DNA of 64,000 bases from Pseudosporangium ferrugineum (lineage in GTDB: Bacteria; Actinomycetota; Actinomycetes; Mycobacteriales; Micromonosporaceae). The notes beneath the pieces are model-generated. The model saw only the letters and a list, made by a program, of their open reading frames with translations, was not told the DNA's origin and did not search any database. Position numbers and translations under genes: made by a program. Shown in pieces: positions 57,935 to 64,000 of this stretch. Every line of letters starts with the position of its first letter. The stretch's first letter is position 1. Where the stretch lies: positions 1-64,000 of the forward strand of contig NZ_PVZG01000019.1 of assembly GCF_003002065.1 (NCBI RefSeq). Direction: 5' to 3'.

Positions 57935-58513
57935 TCAGGTCAGGGCGGCGGCGCCGAAGGAGACCGAGAAGCGCTTGCACCAGATGCTGATGCTGCGCAG
58001 CGCGGTCAGGTCGGCGCTCCGCGGCACCGGGTAGACCTGGTCGCCGCGGTTGCCCTTGAGCCGCCCGAGTTCGAGGTAGCGCCCGTCGTCGAAGACGTGC
58101 CAGGCGTCGGAGCCCGTGCCGACCCGTTGGTCGCTGAGCCACACGCGCAGGTCGGGTCCGTCGGAGGTCGACAGGCCGGCCAGTTCGAGCTGATGGCTGC
58201 CGTCGGGGTTGCGGATCAGGCGGGCGGTGCCCGTGGTGGTGTGCTCGTGCGTGACGAAGGAGCCCTGACCGACCACCGCGGGTGCCGCGGGGCGGGAGGT
58301 GGCCGGCGTGGCCGTGGCCGGGGCGCTGGGCGGCCCCGGCGAGGCTTGCGCGCCGGGCGGCGTGGAAGCGGGGACCTGCGTGAGGGTCTCGGCGACGGTG
58401 GTGTCGGTGAACAGGCGCCACGGCTGGAACCAGTAGAGGCCGCCGGCGGCGGCCAGGCCCAGCACGGCGAGCAGGAGCCAGGAGAGCGGGGTGCGGAGAA
58501 GTCGTCGGATCAC
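57935..58513 (-). CDS. DM13-domain membrane-anchored protein
   Basis: The 192-residue protein has an N-terminal membrane helix (SWLLLAVLGLAAAGGLYWF) and a Pro/Ala linker. A DM13 domain (about 85-190: GSFVTHEHTTTGTARLIRNPDGSHQLELAGLSTSDGPDLRVWLSD) ends with the conserved Cys in ISIWCKRFSVSFG. DM13 is thought to be an electron-transfer or redox-active extracellular domain. The start is a GTG. No obvious redox partner is adjacent. Confidence 0.88.
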   Translation of the reverse strand: MIRRLLRTPLSWLLLAVLGLAAAGGLYWFQPWRLFTDTTVAETLTQVPASTPPGAQASPGPPSAPATATPATSRPAAPAVVGQGSFVTHEHTTTGTARLIRNPDGSHQLELAGLSTSDGPDLRVWLSDQRVGTGSDAWHVFDDGRYLELGRLKGNRGDQVYPVPRSADLTALRSISIWCKRFSVSFGAAALT

Positions 58514-58580
58514 GACCTCGAGTCAACCGGCCCGCCCGCGTCGCCGGAAGGGTTCACGTCCTTACCATCCACTGACAAAA

Positions 58581-59231
58581 TCACCTCACCGCCAGGCCCG
58601 CGACGATCTCCGCGACGTCCAGCAGCACCACGCCCAGCCCGGCGACCTCGCGCAACCCCTGCCCGGTCGCCTGCGAGACGGCGTCCGCCGCCAGCACCAC
58701 GCGGTAGTCCCGCTCGCTGGCCTCGATGATGCTGGCCCGCGGGCAGTTCGGCAGGTTGCAGCCCGCGAACACCACCGTGTCGACCTCCCGCTCCCGCAGC
58801 ATGTCGTCCAGCGGGGTCCGGTAGAACGCGCCCCAGCGCGGTTTGAACAGGGCGTACTCGTGCGGTCCGAGGGGTTGGGGTTTCCCGGCCAGCAGGAGGT
58901 CGTCGTCGAGGTCCGGTCCGTCGCCGGGCAGGAGGCCGGGTGCCAGCAGGCGGCCGGGGGTGCCGGGGCGGACCATGTCGGCCCCGGAGCCGATCAGGGT
59001 GCGGCGGACCCGGTCGACGTCGTCGCCCCGGTAGAGGCGGACGATGTGGATGATCGGGCGGCTGGCGGTCCGGAACGCGTCGATCAGGTCGCGCAGGGGC
59101 GGGACGATCTCGGTGGTGCCGGAGAGGCCGTAGCGGCTCTCGGACAGGAAGTCGCGCTGCATGTCGATGGTGACGAGGGCGGCGGCGCCCCAGTGCGGCG
59201 CCAGGTGGGCATCGACGGCGGAACCGGTCAT
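58581..59231 (-). CDS. Isochorismatase-like cysteine hydrolase
   Basis: The 216-residue protein has the isochorismatase fold: ALVTIDMQRDFLS (catalytic Asp), FKPRWGAFYRTPLDDMLREREVDTVVFAGCNLPNCPRASIIEASERDYRVVLAADAVS. Lys sits in FKPRW and the nucleophile Cys in AGCNLPNCPR; these form the Asp-Lys-Cys triad of nicotinamidase-like hydrolases. Relatives cleave amides or ureido compounds. The substrate is unknown. The start at 59231 excludes an unrelated upstream extension. Confidence 0.9.
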   Translation of the reverse strand: MTGSAVDAHLAPHWGAAALVTIDMQRDFLSESRYGLSGTTEIVPPLRDLIDAFRTASRPIIHIVRLYRGDDVDRVRRTLIGSGADMVRPGTPGRLLAPGLLPGDGPDLDDDLLLAGKPQPLGPHEYALFKPRWGAFYRTPLDDMLREREVDTVVFAGCNLPNCPRASIIEASERDYRVVLAADAVSQATGQGLREVAGLGVVLLDVAEIVAGLAVR

Positions 59232-59290
59232 CCGCCGATCCTCCGCCATCGGTGGGTGAAGAGCCAGACCGACCGCCGTCGGCCCCGGCG

Positions 59291-59452
59291 GTGAGCAGCC
59301 CGCCGGAGATCCAGCTCGGCGCGGCCGTGGGCATCGCGGTGCTGCTGGTCGTGGCCGGTCAGGGCCGGGCGACCGCCGTCCTGGGGGCCGCCGCTGCGGC
59401 GGTGGTGGCGGCCCTGGTCGTGGCGGCGAAACCTGTGGAGAACCTTTCCTGA
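59291..59452 (+). CDS. Possible small membrane protein
   Basis: A GTG at 59291 opens a 53-residue frame with two hydrophobic stretches (AAVGIAVLLVVAG and AVLGAAAAAVVAALVVAA) separated by QGRAT, and a short polar end. It could be a two-helix hairpin. It fills the gap between the isochorismatase-like and DUF4331 genes. Evidence is limited to frame and hydropathy; a spurious frame in GC-rich DNA is possible. Confidence 0.35.
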   Translation: MSSPPEIQLGAAVGIAVLLVVAGQGRATAVLGAAAAAVVAALVVAAKPVENLS

Positions 59453-59577
59453 GAAATTGCTTTGAACTCCTTCCGGGGCCGCTTCGTACTGATGGCTGTC
59501 GACGACGTTCAACCGGGCAACAATCCCGATCTGCGCCGCCGGTGGGAGACCCCGGAGCGCGTGACGAAAGGCCGAGC

Positions 59578-59856
59578 ATGAGTCGTGTCCACTACGGTGC
59601 GAGGGCGGTTTCCCGCCTGTCGCGCCGTCGGGTTCTTACCATCGCCGCGACCGTGGGTGTCGGGGCTTCCGCCGCCGGCGTGGCCGGGCTGAGCCTGGCG
59701 GGTGAGAAGGGCGGCGCCGCCGCCGACGGCGAGCCGCTGGTGCTGTCCCTGCGTGACGCGAAGAAGGGCACCTTCGACCTGTTCTCGGGCGGGTCGAGGA
59801 TCACCATCACCGACGCCGGCCTGGCGAAGAAGCTGCTCAAAGCCGTCAAGCGCTGA
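59578..59856 (+). CDS. Small Tat-signal protein of the DUF4331 operon
   Basis: The 92-residue protein has a twin-arginine-type leader (RLSRRRVLTIAATVGVGASAAGVAGLSLA) and a small domain of about 45 residues (EPLVLSLRDAKKGTFDLFSGGSRITITDAGLAKKLLKAVKR). Export of a folded protein is suggested. It lies 16 bp before the DUF4331 gene and should be co-expressed. I do not know the family's role. Confidence 0.75.
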   Translation: MSRVHYGARAVSRLSRRRVLTIAATVGVGASAAGVAGLSLAGEKGGAAADGEPLVLSLRDAKKGTFDLFSGGSRITITDAGLAKKLLKAVKR

Positions 59857-59872
59857 CCAGGAAGGCAGACTC

Positions 59873-61279
59873 ATGTCCTCGCACCGCGAAGCCCCGGAGA
59901 TCAGCAAGGACCCGGTGGCCGACAGCTCCGACCTGTACGCCTTCGTCAGCCCGGACAACCCGGACACGGTGACGCTGATCGCGAACTACGTGCCGCTGCA
60001 GCTGCCCGCGAGCGGCCCGAACTTCTTCGAGTTCGGCGACGACGTGCTGTACGAGATCCACGTCGACAAGAACGGCGACGGGCGGCCCGATCTCACGTAC
60101 CAGTTCCGGTTCCGCACCGAGCTGCGTAACGACCGGACGTTCCTCTACAACACCGGCCCGATCGAATCGCTCGACAGCGAGAACTGGAACCGGCGGCAGT
60201 TCTATTCGGTGACCCGGGTGGATGCCAGCGGCAAGCACACGGTGCTCGCCGAGAAGCTGCCCTGCCCGCCCTGCAACGTCGGCCCACTGTCCATCCCGGA
60301 CTACGACAAGCTGGCCGAGGACGCCGTCCACAAGTTGAAGACCGGCGAGAAGGTCTTCGCCGGCCAGCGCGCCGACCCGTTCTTCGTCGACCTCGGCGCC
60401 ATCTTCGACCTCGGCACGCTGCGGCCGTTCCAGGACAAGCACCTGGTCGGGCAGAAGCTGTTCAACTACGCCGGCAAGGCCGTCAACGCCACCGACAAGA
60501 TGAACGTGCACAGCATCGCCGTACAGTTGCCTCTGCACATGGTCCGCAAGGACGGCAAGAAGAAGGTCCGCGGGCGCGACCCGGAGGCGGTCATCGGGGT
60601 GTGGACGTCGGCGAGCCGGCGTCAGGTCCAGGTGCGGCACGGCCGCAGGAACGACGATGTGTACGTCGGCCCGCAGGTCCAGGTCTCCCGGCTGGGCAAC
60701 CCGCTGTTCAACGAGGTCATCGTGCCGATGGCGCAGAAGGACCTGTGGAACAGCCTGCCGCCGAGCGAGGACAAGCGGTTCGCCGAGTTCGTCGAGCAGC
60801 CCGAGCTGGGCCAGCTGCTGCCGGTGCTCTACCCGGGGCTGTTCGACAACCTGGCCGAGCTGAACAAGGCGAAGACCGCCCGCGCCGACCTCGTCGCGAT
60901 CCTGCTGACCGGCATCCCGGACGGCCTCATCGACGACTTCCAGAACAACACCGGCGACACCCAGGCCGACATGTTGCGGCTCAACACCGCGGTGCCGCCG
61001 GCCAAGGAGCAGAACGCCTTCGGCATCCTCGGCGGTGACCTGGCCGGCTTCCCCAACGGCCGCCGCGTCGCCGACGACGTCGTGTCGATCTCGCTGCGCG
61101 CGATCGCCGGCGTGACCTTCCCGCTGGTCGACGAGAAGTTCAAGCCCGACGCGGCCGCCGCGCTGGTCGAGCAGGGCCTGACCGCCAAGGACGCCAGCTC
61201 GAAGCTGCTGAAGAAGTTCCCGTACCTGGGCGTACCGTTCGACGGTTTCAACAACCCCGAGGGTGAGGACGGCAAGTGA
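59873..61279 (+). CDS. DUF4331 family protein
   Basis: The 468-residue protein begins MSSHREAPEISKDPVADSSDLY, the hallmark start of DUF4331, and contains DVLYEIHVDKNGDGRPDLTYQFRF, FAGQRADPFFVDLGAIFDLG, MNVHSIAVQLPL and NPLFNEVIVPM. The family is widespread, often predicted to be extracellular, and has no proven activity. This copy lacks its own signal peptide. The preceding small Tat protein might carry it out, which is a guess. The next gene overlaps by 4 bases. Confidence 0.9.
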   Translation: MSSHREAPEISKDPVADSSDLYAFVSPDNPDTVTLIANYVPLQLPASGPNFFEFGDDVLYEIHVDKNGDGRPDLTYQFRFRTELRNDRTFLYNTGPIESLDSENWNRRQFYSVTRVDASGKHTVLAEKLPCPPCNVGPLSIPDYDKLAEDAVHKLKTGEKVFAGQRADPFFVDLGAIFDLGTLRPFQDKHLVGQKLFNYAGKAVNATDKMNVHSIAVQLPLHMVRKDGKKKVRGRDPEAVIGVWTSASRRQVQVRHGRRNDDVYVGPQVQVSRLGNPLFNEVIVPMAQKDLWNSLPPSEDKRFAEFVEQPELGQLLPVLYPGLFDNLAELNKAKTARADLVAILLTGIPDGLIDDFQNNTGDTQADMLRLNTAVPPAKEQNAFGILGGDLAGFPNGRRVADDVVSISLRAIAGVTFPLVDEKFKPDAAAALVEQGLTAKDASSKLLKKFPYLGVPFDGFNNPEGEDGK

Positions 61280-61614
61280 GCGTCGGCGTCCACCATCACC
61301 ACACCCTCGCGCCCTCCGGCCAGGGCACGGTGGTCCTGAACATCGGCGCCGGCATCGGCGCCCTGGTCATCCACACCCCGGGCAGCCTGCACGGCCACGA
61401 GATCGAGGTCAGCCCGGTCGAGGACGGCGGCCGTCGCACCCACGCCGCGGTCCGCGCCCGCTACGTCCGCGACGGCGTGATGTTCAGCGTGGTCATCGAC
61501 AACCTGGCCGCCGGCCGCTACGTCGTCTGGCAGGATCCGGTGACCCCCCGCGCCGAGGTGACGGTGACCGGCGGCGCGGTCACCGAGTTCGACTGGGAGA
61601 CCGCGGCAGCCTAG
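61276..61614 (+). CDS. Conserved hypothetical protein of the DUF4331 operon
   Basis: The 112-residue protein is a small beta-rich domain: GTVVLNIGAGIGALVIHTPGSLHGHEIEVSPVEDGG, VRARYVRDGVMFSVVIDNLAAGRYVVWQDP, and VTGGAVTEFDW. It has a His-rich N-terminus (VHHHHTLAPSGQGT). The GTG overlaps the DUF4331 stop, so it is translated with it. It may be a partner or accessory of the DUF4331 protein. I cannot assign a function. Confidence 0.75.
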   Translation: MSVGVHHHHTLAPSGQGTVVLNIGAGIGALVIHTPGSLHGHEIEVSPVEDGGRRTHAAVRARYVRDGVMFSVVIDNLAAGRYVVWQDPVTPRAEVTVTGGAVTEFDWETAAA

Positions 61615-61626
61615 CCCGCGCGCTCC

Positions 61627-61662
61627 CCGGCCGGTGGTCCCGCGGGCGGGACCACCGGCCGG
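61627..61662. terminator. Bidirectional hairpin terminator
   Basis: Two perfect 17-base arms (beginning CCGGCCGGTGGTCCCGC) flank a GG loop in the 54-bp gap between the convergent DUF4331 operon and the DUF5980-like gene. It would end transcription from both sides. Confidence 0.85.
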
Positions 61663-61668
61663 AGCCGT

Positions 61669-62106
61669 TCAGCAGCGTTCCACCGCCCGCAGCGGGACGT
61701 CGACGCTCTGCGTCTCCACCCCGTCGGTCGCCCACAGCGAGGCCGTACCCGTGCCGGCCGGCAGCGCCGGCAACGCGACCCGCACCAGCCCGAGCACCTT
61801 GACGCCGTCGTTCGACCCGGCCGGCACCGGGTCCGCCGGCAGCACGGTGGACCCCTCGGGAAGCCCGCTCATCCCGAACGTGACCGTACTGGTCCACTCC
61901 CCGGCGAGCGAGACGAACACCCAGTTCATCCGGCTGTTGTCAGCCTCGGCGCAGAGCCGCTGGTCGAAGTCCATCAACGTCCACCCGGCCTCCGCGCCGG
62001 CCGGCCCGCCCGCGACCGCGGGCACCCCGCCGCCGGCCACCGACGCCACTCCGGCGGCCACCGCCAGCATCATCCCGAACGTACGACGGCTCGTCGAACT
62101 CACCAC
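61669..62106 (-). CDS. Secreted DUF5980-like protein
   Basis: The 145-residue protein has a signal peptide (FGMMLAVAAGVASVAGGGVPAVAG). A small domain with WTLMDFDQRLCAEADNSRMNWVFVSLAGEWTSTVTFGMSGLPEGS and VKVLGLVRVALPALPAGTGTASLWATDG follows, ending VERC. Two cysteines, one near the start of the domain and one at the last residue, probably form a disulfide. It resembles actinobacterial secreted DUF5980 proteins of unknown role. Confidence 0.75.
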   Translation of the reverse strand: MVSSTSRRTFGMMLAVAAGVASVAGGGVPAVAGGPAGAEAGWTLMDFDQRLCAEADNSRMNWVFVSLAGEWTSTVTFGMSGLPEGSTVLPADPVPAGSNDGVKVLGLVRVALPALPAGTGTASLWATDGVETQSVDVPLRAVERC

Positions 62107-62264
62107 AGTGCTCCCCTCGGACCAACATCAACTTCGCCGCCAGGATAGGGTCCCGCATCGTCGTGATTGATGCCCATCAACACCGACTTGTCCGTACGGG
62201 CAGCCAACCGTGACCGCCCGCCCCGGCGTGACGCTGTCCGGCCGCGGCTCTCGAGACCCGGGAC

Positions 62265-62648
62265 GTGCGGTGGACCGGAGGAGCGCCTCGACCGGGGACG
62301 AGTCGCCCACAGCTCGGACGGTCACGCCCGCTGCTTTCTGCCGACCGCCGGGAGGACGCCCGCCGACTACTGTCGGCGGGGATGGCGGTCGACGAGGTGG
62401 CGATGGCGGCGGGCGGGTTCCGGCGGGTCGGGGAGGCCGAGGTGGTGCTGGCGTTTCTGCGGGGGGAGCTGGATTCGGCCCGGTTCGGGGCGGCGGTGCG
62501 GCGGGCGGTCGCCGAGGCCGGCGGGCTGGATCTGGTGCGCAGGCCCGACCTCGGGTGCGAGGAGGAGAACCGGGCGCGGGAGCGGGCTCTGGCGGTGAGC
62601 CGGGGGTGGCGGGACTCGGGGCTGTTCGACGGGTGGGGCTGCTTCTGA
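62265..62648 (+). CDS. Hypothetical helical protein
   Basis: The frame codes for up to 127 residues. The part from about residue 28 (DRREDARRLLSAGMAVDEVAMAAGGFRRVGEAEVVLAFLRGELDSARFGAAVRRAVAEAGG) looks like genuine helical protein and resembles a common actinobacterial hypothetical family that ends in a FRGW-like motif (here LFDGWGCF). The first 27 residues are less convincing, so a start at the ATG 62382 is possible. Confidence 0.5.
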   Translation: MRWTGGAPRPGTSRPQLGRSRPLLSADRREDARRLLSAGMAVDEVAMAAGGFRRVGEAEVVLAFLRGELDSARFGAAVRRAVAEAGGLDLVRRPDLGCEEENRARERALAVSRGWRDSGLFDGWGCF

Positions 62649-62743
62649 CGTACGCCGGAAGCGTGACGCCGGGCGGTGATGGCTCCGGAGCCGGAGCGGG
62701 CGTGGCAGCGTGCGGGGAAGCGGCCCTACGAGCGGGAGATCCC

Positions 62744-63331
62744 ATGGTCACGATTCCGGCGGGCAGCACGCTCGTGCTGCGGTGCCCGGGGGAGCAGCCG
62801 CTCGCGCTGATCTCGCTGGGCGAGGTCAGCGCCCCGTTCCTCGCCGAGCTTCCGCCGATCCCGGTGCTCGGCCCGGACGGTCCGGGCGTGCGCCGGTTCG
62901 GGATTCTGGAGCTGGTCAGCAGCGCCGGCGTCACCTGGGTCGAGGCGGAGCTGCGGGACGGCGTCCTCACCCGGCTCGGCGATCCCCCCACCGACGTGGT
63001 GCAGCGCCGCGGGGCGGCCCGGAAGCCTGGCCTGTACGCCGCGACGGGCACCGCCGAGCTCGACTCCGAGCCGGGGCGCCGGCTGGTGGCGCTGTCGGGC
63101 CACGTCGAGGACGTGTCCACCAGCGGGCTGCTGCTGCGCGCCGTGCCCGCCGGCGGTGTGCACCTGCCGGCGGGCATCGTGCGGACGTTGCTGCACATCA
63201 GCATGCCGTGGGGCGACCTGGCGACGACGGTCACGACCGTCGAGCAGCGGGCCGACCTGCTGCGCGGCACGTACGCGTGGATGGGGCCGGCCGACGAGGA
63301 GGCCCTGCGCGCCTTCTGCGCGGCGCGCTGA
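62744..63331 (+). CDS. PilZ-like domain protein
   Basis: The 195-residue protein has an N-terminal beta-rich part (about 1-85). A PilZ-like domain (about 85-195) follows, with RGAAR (R-x3-R) and DVSTSG (D-x-S-x2-G) at the expected spacing, then VHLPAGIVRTLLHISMPWGDLATTVTTVEQRADLLRGTYAWMGP. These are the cyclic-di-GMP contact motifs of PilZ receptors. A GGDEF-EAL enzyme is at 9.9 kb, but there is no local link. GGGAGA precedes the ATG. Confidence 0.7.
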   Translation: MVTIPAGSTLVLRCPGEQPLALISLGEVSAPFLAELPPIPVLGPDGPGVRRFGILELVSSAGVTWVEAELRDGVLTRLGDPPTDVVQRRGAARKPGLYAATGTAELDSEPGRRLVALSGHVEDVSTSGLLLRAVPAGGVHLPAGIVRTLLHISMPWGDLATTVTTVEQRADLLRGTYAWMGPADEEALRAFCAAR

Positions 63332-63334
63332 GCG

Positions 63335-63497
63335 TCAGGCCCCGCGCCGGACCCTGTGCAACCAGTCGGCGATCAGGGCGCCGCCAGCCTCCGGACCGCT
63401 CGAACACCGGCTCCAGCGGCAGCAGACTGCGATGGTCCAGACCGAATCCGTGGAGGAGCACCACCGGGACGCCCGAGCCGGCTTCATGGGTGAACAT
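63335..63497 (-). pseudogene. Alpha/beta-hydrolase remnant with internal deletion
   Basis: From ATG 63497 the frame reads a typical hydrolase N-terminus (THEAGSGVPVVLLHGFGLDHRSLLPLEPVFERSGGW). The sequence then jumps, in another frame, to a typical C-terminal end (GGALIADWLHRV) that stops at 63335. About 200 residues, including the nucleophile elbow, are gone, so the product cannot be active. It lies between the PilZ-like gene and the erythromycin-esterase-like gene. Confidence 0.7.
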
Positions 63498-63515
63498 GCC
63501 GACAGGGTACGGGTG

Positions 63516-64000
63516 TCACGGCCGGTGGGCGTCGCGGACGAAGAGGAGGCCGTCGGTGTGGGGGAGGTCCGCCGGGTCGAGGGGGGCGTAGCCGTACCAG
63601 GGGGACACACGGGTGGCGGCCGGCCGGGCGGTCAGGGAGTGCGGGTCGAGGAGGAGGTGCGCCTGGCCGCAGGCGTACAGGAGGCCCTCGATGGTGTCCG
63701 GGGGTGGGGTGCCGACGTCGTGGTGGTGGATCGTGCCGACGGCGGTCGCGACGAAGGCGTAGACGTCGCCGAGGTGGGCGTCGACGATCGCGCCGGCGCT
63801 CCACCAGTGCAGGGGGGTGTCGCCCAGGGTCATGCTGCTCCGGGTCCGTTGCAGGTGGCTGTTGTGGGCGCTGACCAGGGTGGGGCCGCGGTCGGCGAGG
63901 GCGAGCAGGTTGGCGGCCATCATGGAGTCGCGGACGCCCAGCAGCCGCGTCAGCCTCCCGGGTGACGTGTCCGCCATCCAGTAGTGGTAGCTCAGCAGGC
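63516..64000 (-). CDS. Erythromycin-esterase-family protein, 5' end outside the window
   Basis: About 160 residues of the C-terminal part are visible, entering from the right edge (LSYHYWMADTSPGRL and on). The motif RLLGVRDSMMAANLLALADRGPTLVSAHNSHLQRT, with the His of SAHNSH, is typical of erythromycin-esterase-like hydrolases. The final part (PHTDGLLFVRDAHRP) is also family-like. True EreA/EreB enzymes open macrolide lactones, but most family members have other or unknown substrates. An internal ATG at 63977 is not the true start. Confidence 0.82.
   Translation of the reverse strand, partial: LLSYHYWMADTSPGRLTRLLGVRDSMMAANLLALADRGPTLVSAHNSHLQRTRSSMTLGDTPLHWWSAGAIVDAHLGDVYAFVATAVGTIHHHDVGTPPPDTIEGLLYACGQAHLLLDPHSLTARPAATRVSPWYGYAPLDPADLPHTDGLLFVRDAHRP

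Overview
The window is very GC-rich, gene-dense DNA of a filamentous actinobacterium, most likely a Micromonosporaceae member such as Actinoplanes. This rests on codon and GC style, frequent GTG starts, ATGA/GTGA start-stop overlaps, F420/LLM enzymes and actinobacterial families (DUF4331, DM13, NYN-LOTUS, UgpC-type ATPase). The species is an inference. No rRNA, canonical tRNA, CRISPR array or complete mobile element is visible; the left edge carries only the last 25 codons of an IS110-type transposase.

Layout. 0.1-17.8 kb: small regulators and housekeeping or accessory enzymes. These include a VOC protein behind a perfect operator-like inverted repeat, a frameshifted NTF2-like gene, HxlR, an amidohydrolase/TetR divergon with a perfect 24-bp operator, a DIP1984 gene followed by a Y-RNA-like, tRNA-mimic RNA, a GlxA/PfpI pair, L-fuconate dehydratase, an F420 oxidoreductase, a GGDEF-EAL protein coupled to a DUF309 protein, a group II decarboxylase, a patatin, a two-component system and an SDR. 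17.8-19 kb: a NYN ribonuclease-like protein with two LOTUS domains.

19-38 kb: a hypoxia/dormancy island. It holds an ABC ATPase, universal stress proteins, a YbdK-type glutamate-cysteine ligase, a class I FBP aldolase, a group 3b NADP-linked [NiFe] hydrogenase (hydBGD on the minus strand, hydA on the plus strand) with its protease and hypFCDE, a SHOCT-like protein, a DevS-like GAF protein without a kinase domain, a long ribosome-hibernation factor and a YkvA protein. Seven 14-bp palindromes of the GGGAC(N4)GnCCC type lie 35-103 bp upstream of seven of these transcription units. They resemble DevR/DosR boxes, so the island probably acts as one regulon, although no devR or intact devS is in the window. 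Gene content matches the DosR-controlled Hyh hydrogenase neighbourhood known from Mycobacterium smegmatis. hypA and hypB are missing here.

40-48.3 kb: an organosulfur island. A class V aminotransferase diverges from a flavoprotein-ferredoxin pair. An ssuBCA transporter diverges from ssuD and an MBL-rhodanese protein. ssuB carries an in-frame amber codon exactly at the Q-loop glutamine.

48.5-64 kb: a secreted discoidin/beta-helix protein behind a clear promoter with a LacI-type operator, an M20 peptidase, a membrane-anchored NB-ARC-TPR protein, two GNAT genes, a 13-bp minisatellite, MerR, DM13, isochorismatase-like hydrolase, a DUF4331 operon, a PilZ-like protein, an alpha/beta-hydrolase remnant and the 3' part of an erythromycin-esterase-like gene that runs off the right edge.
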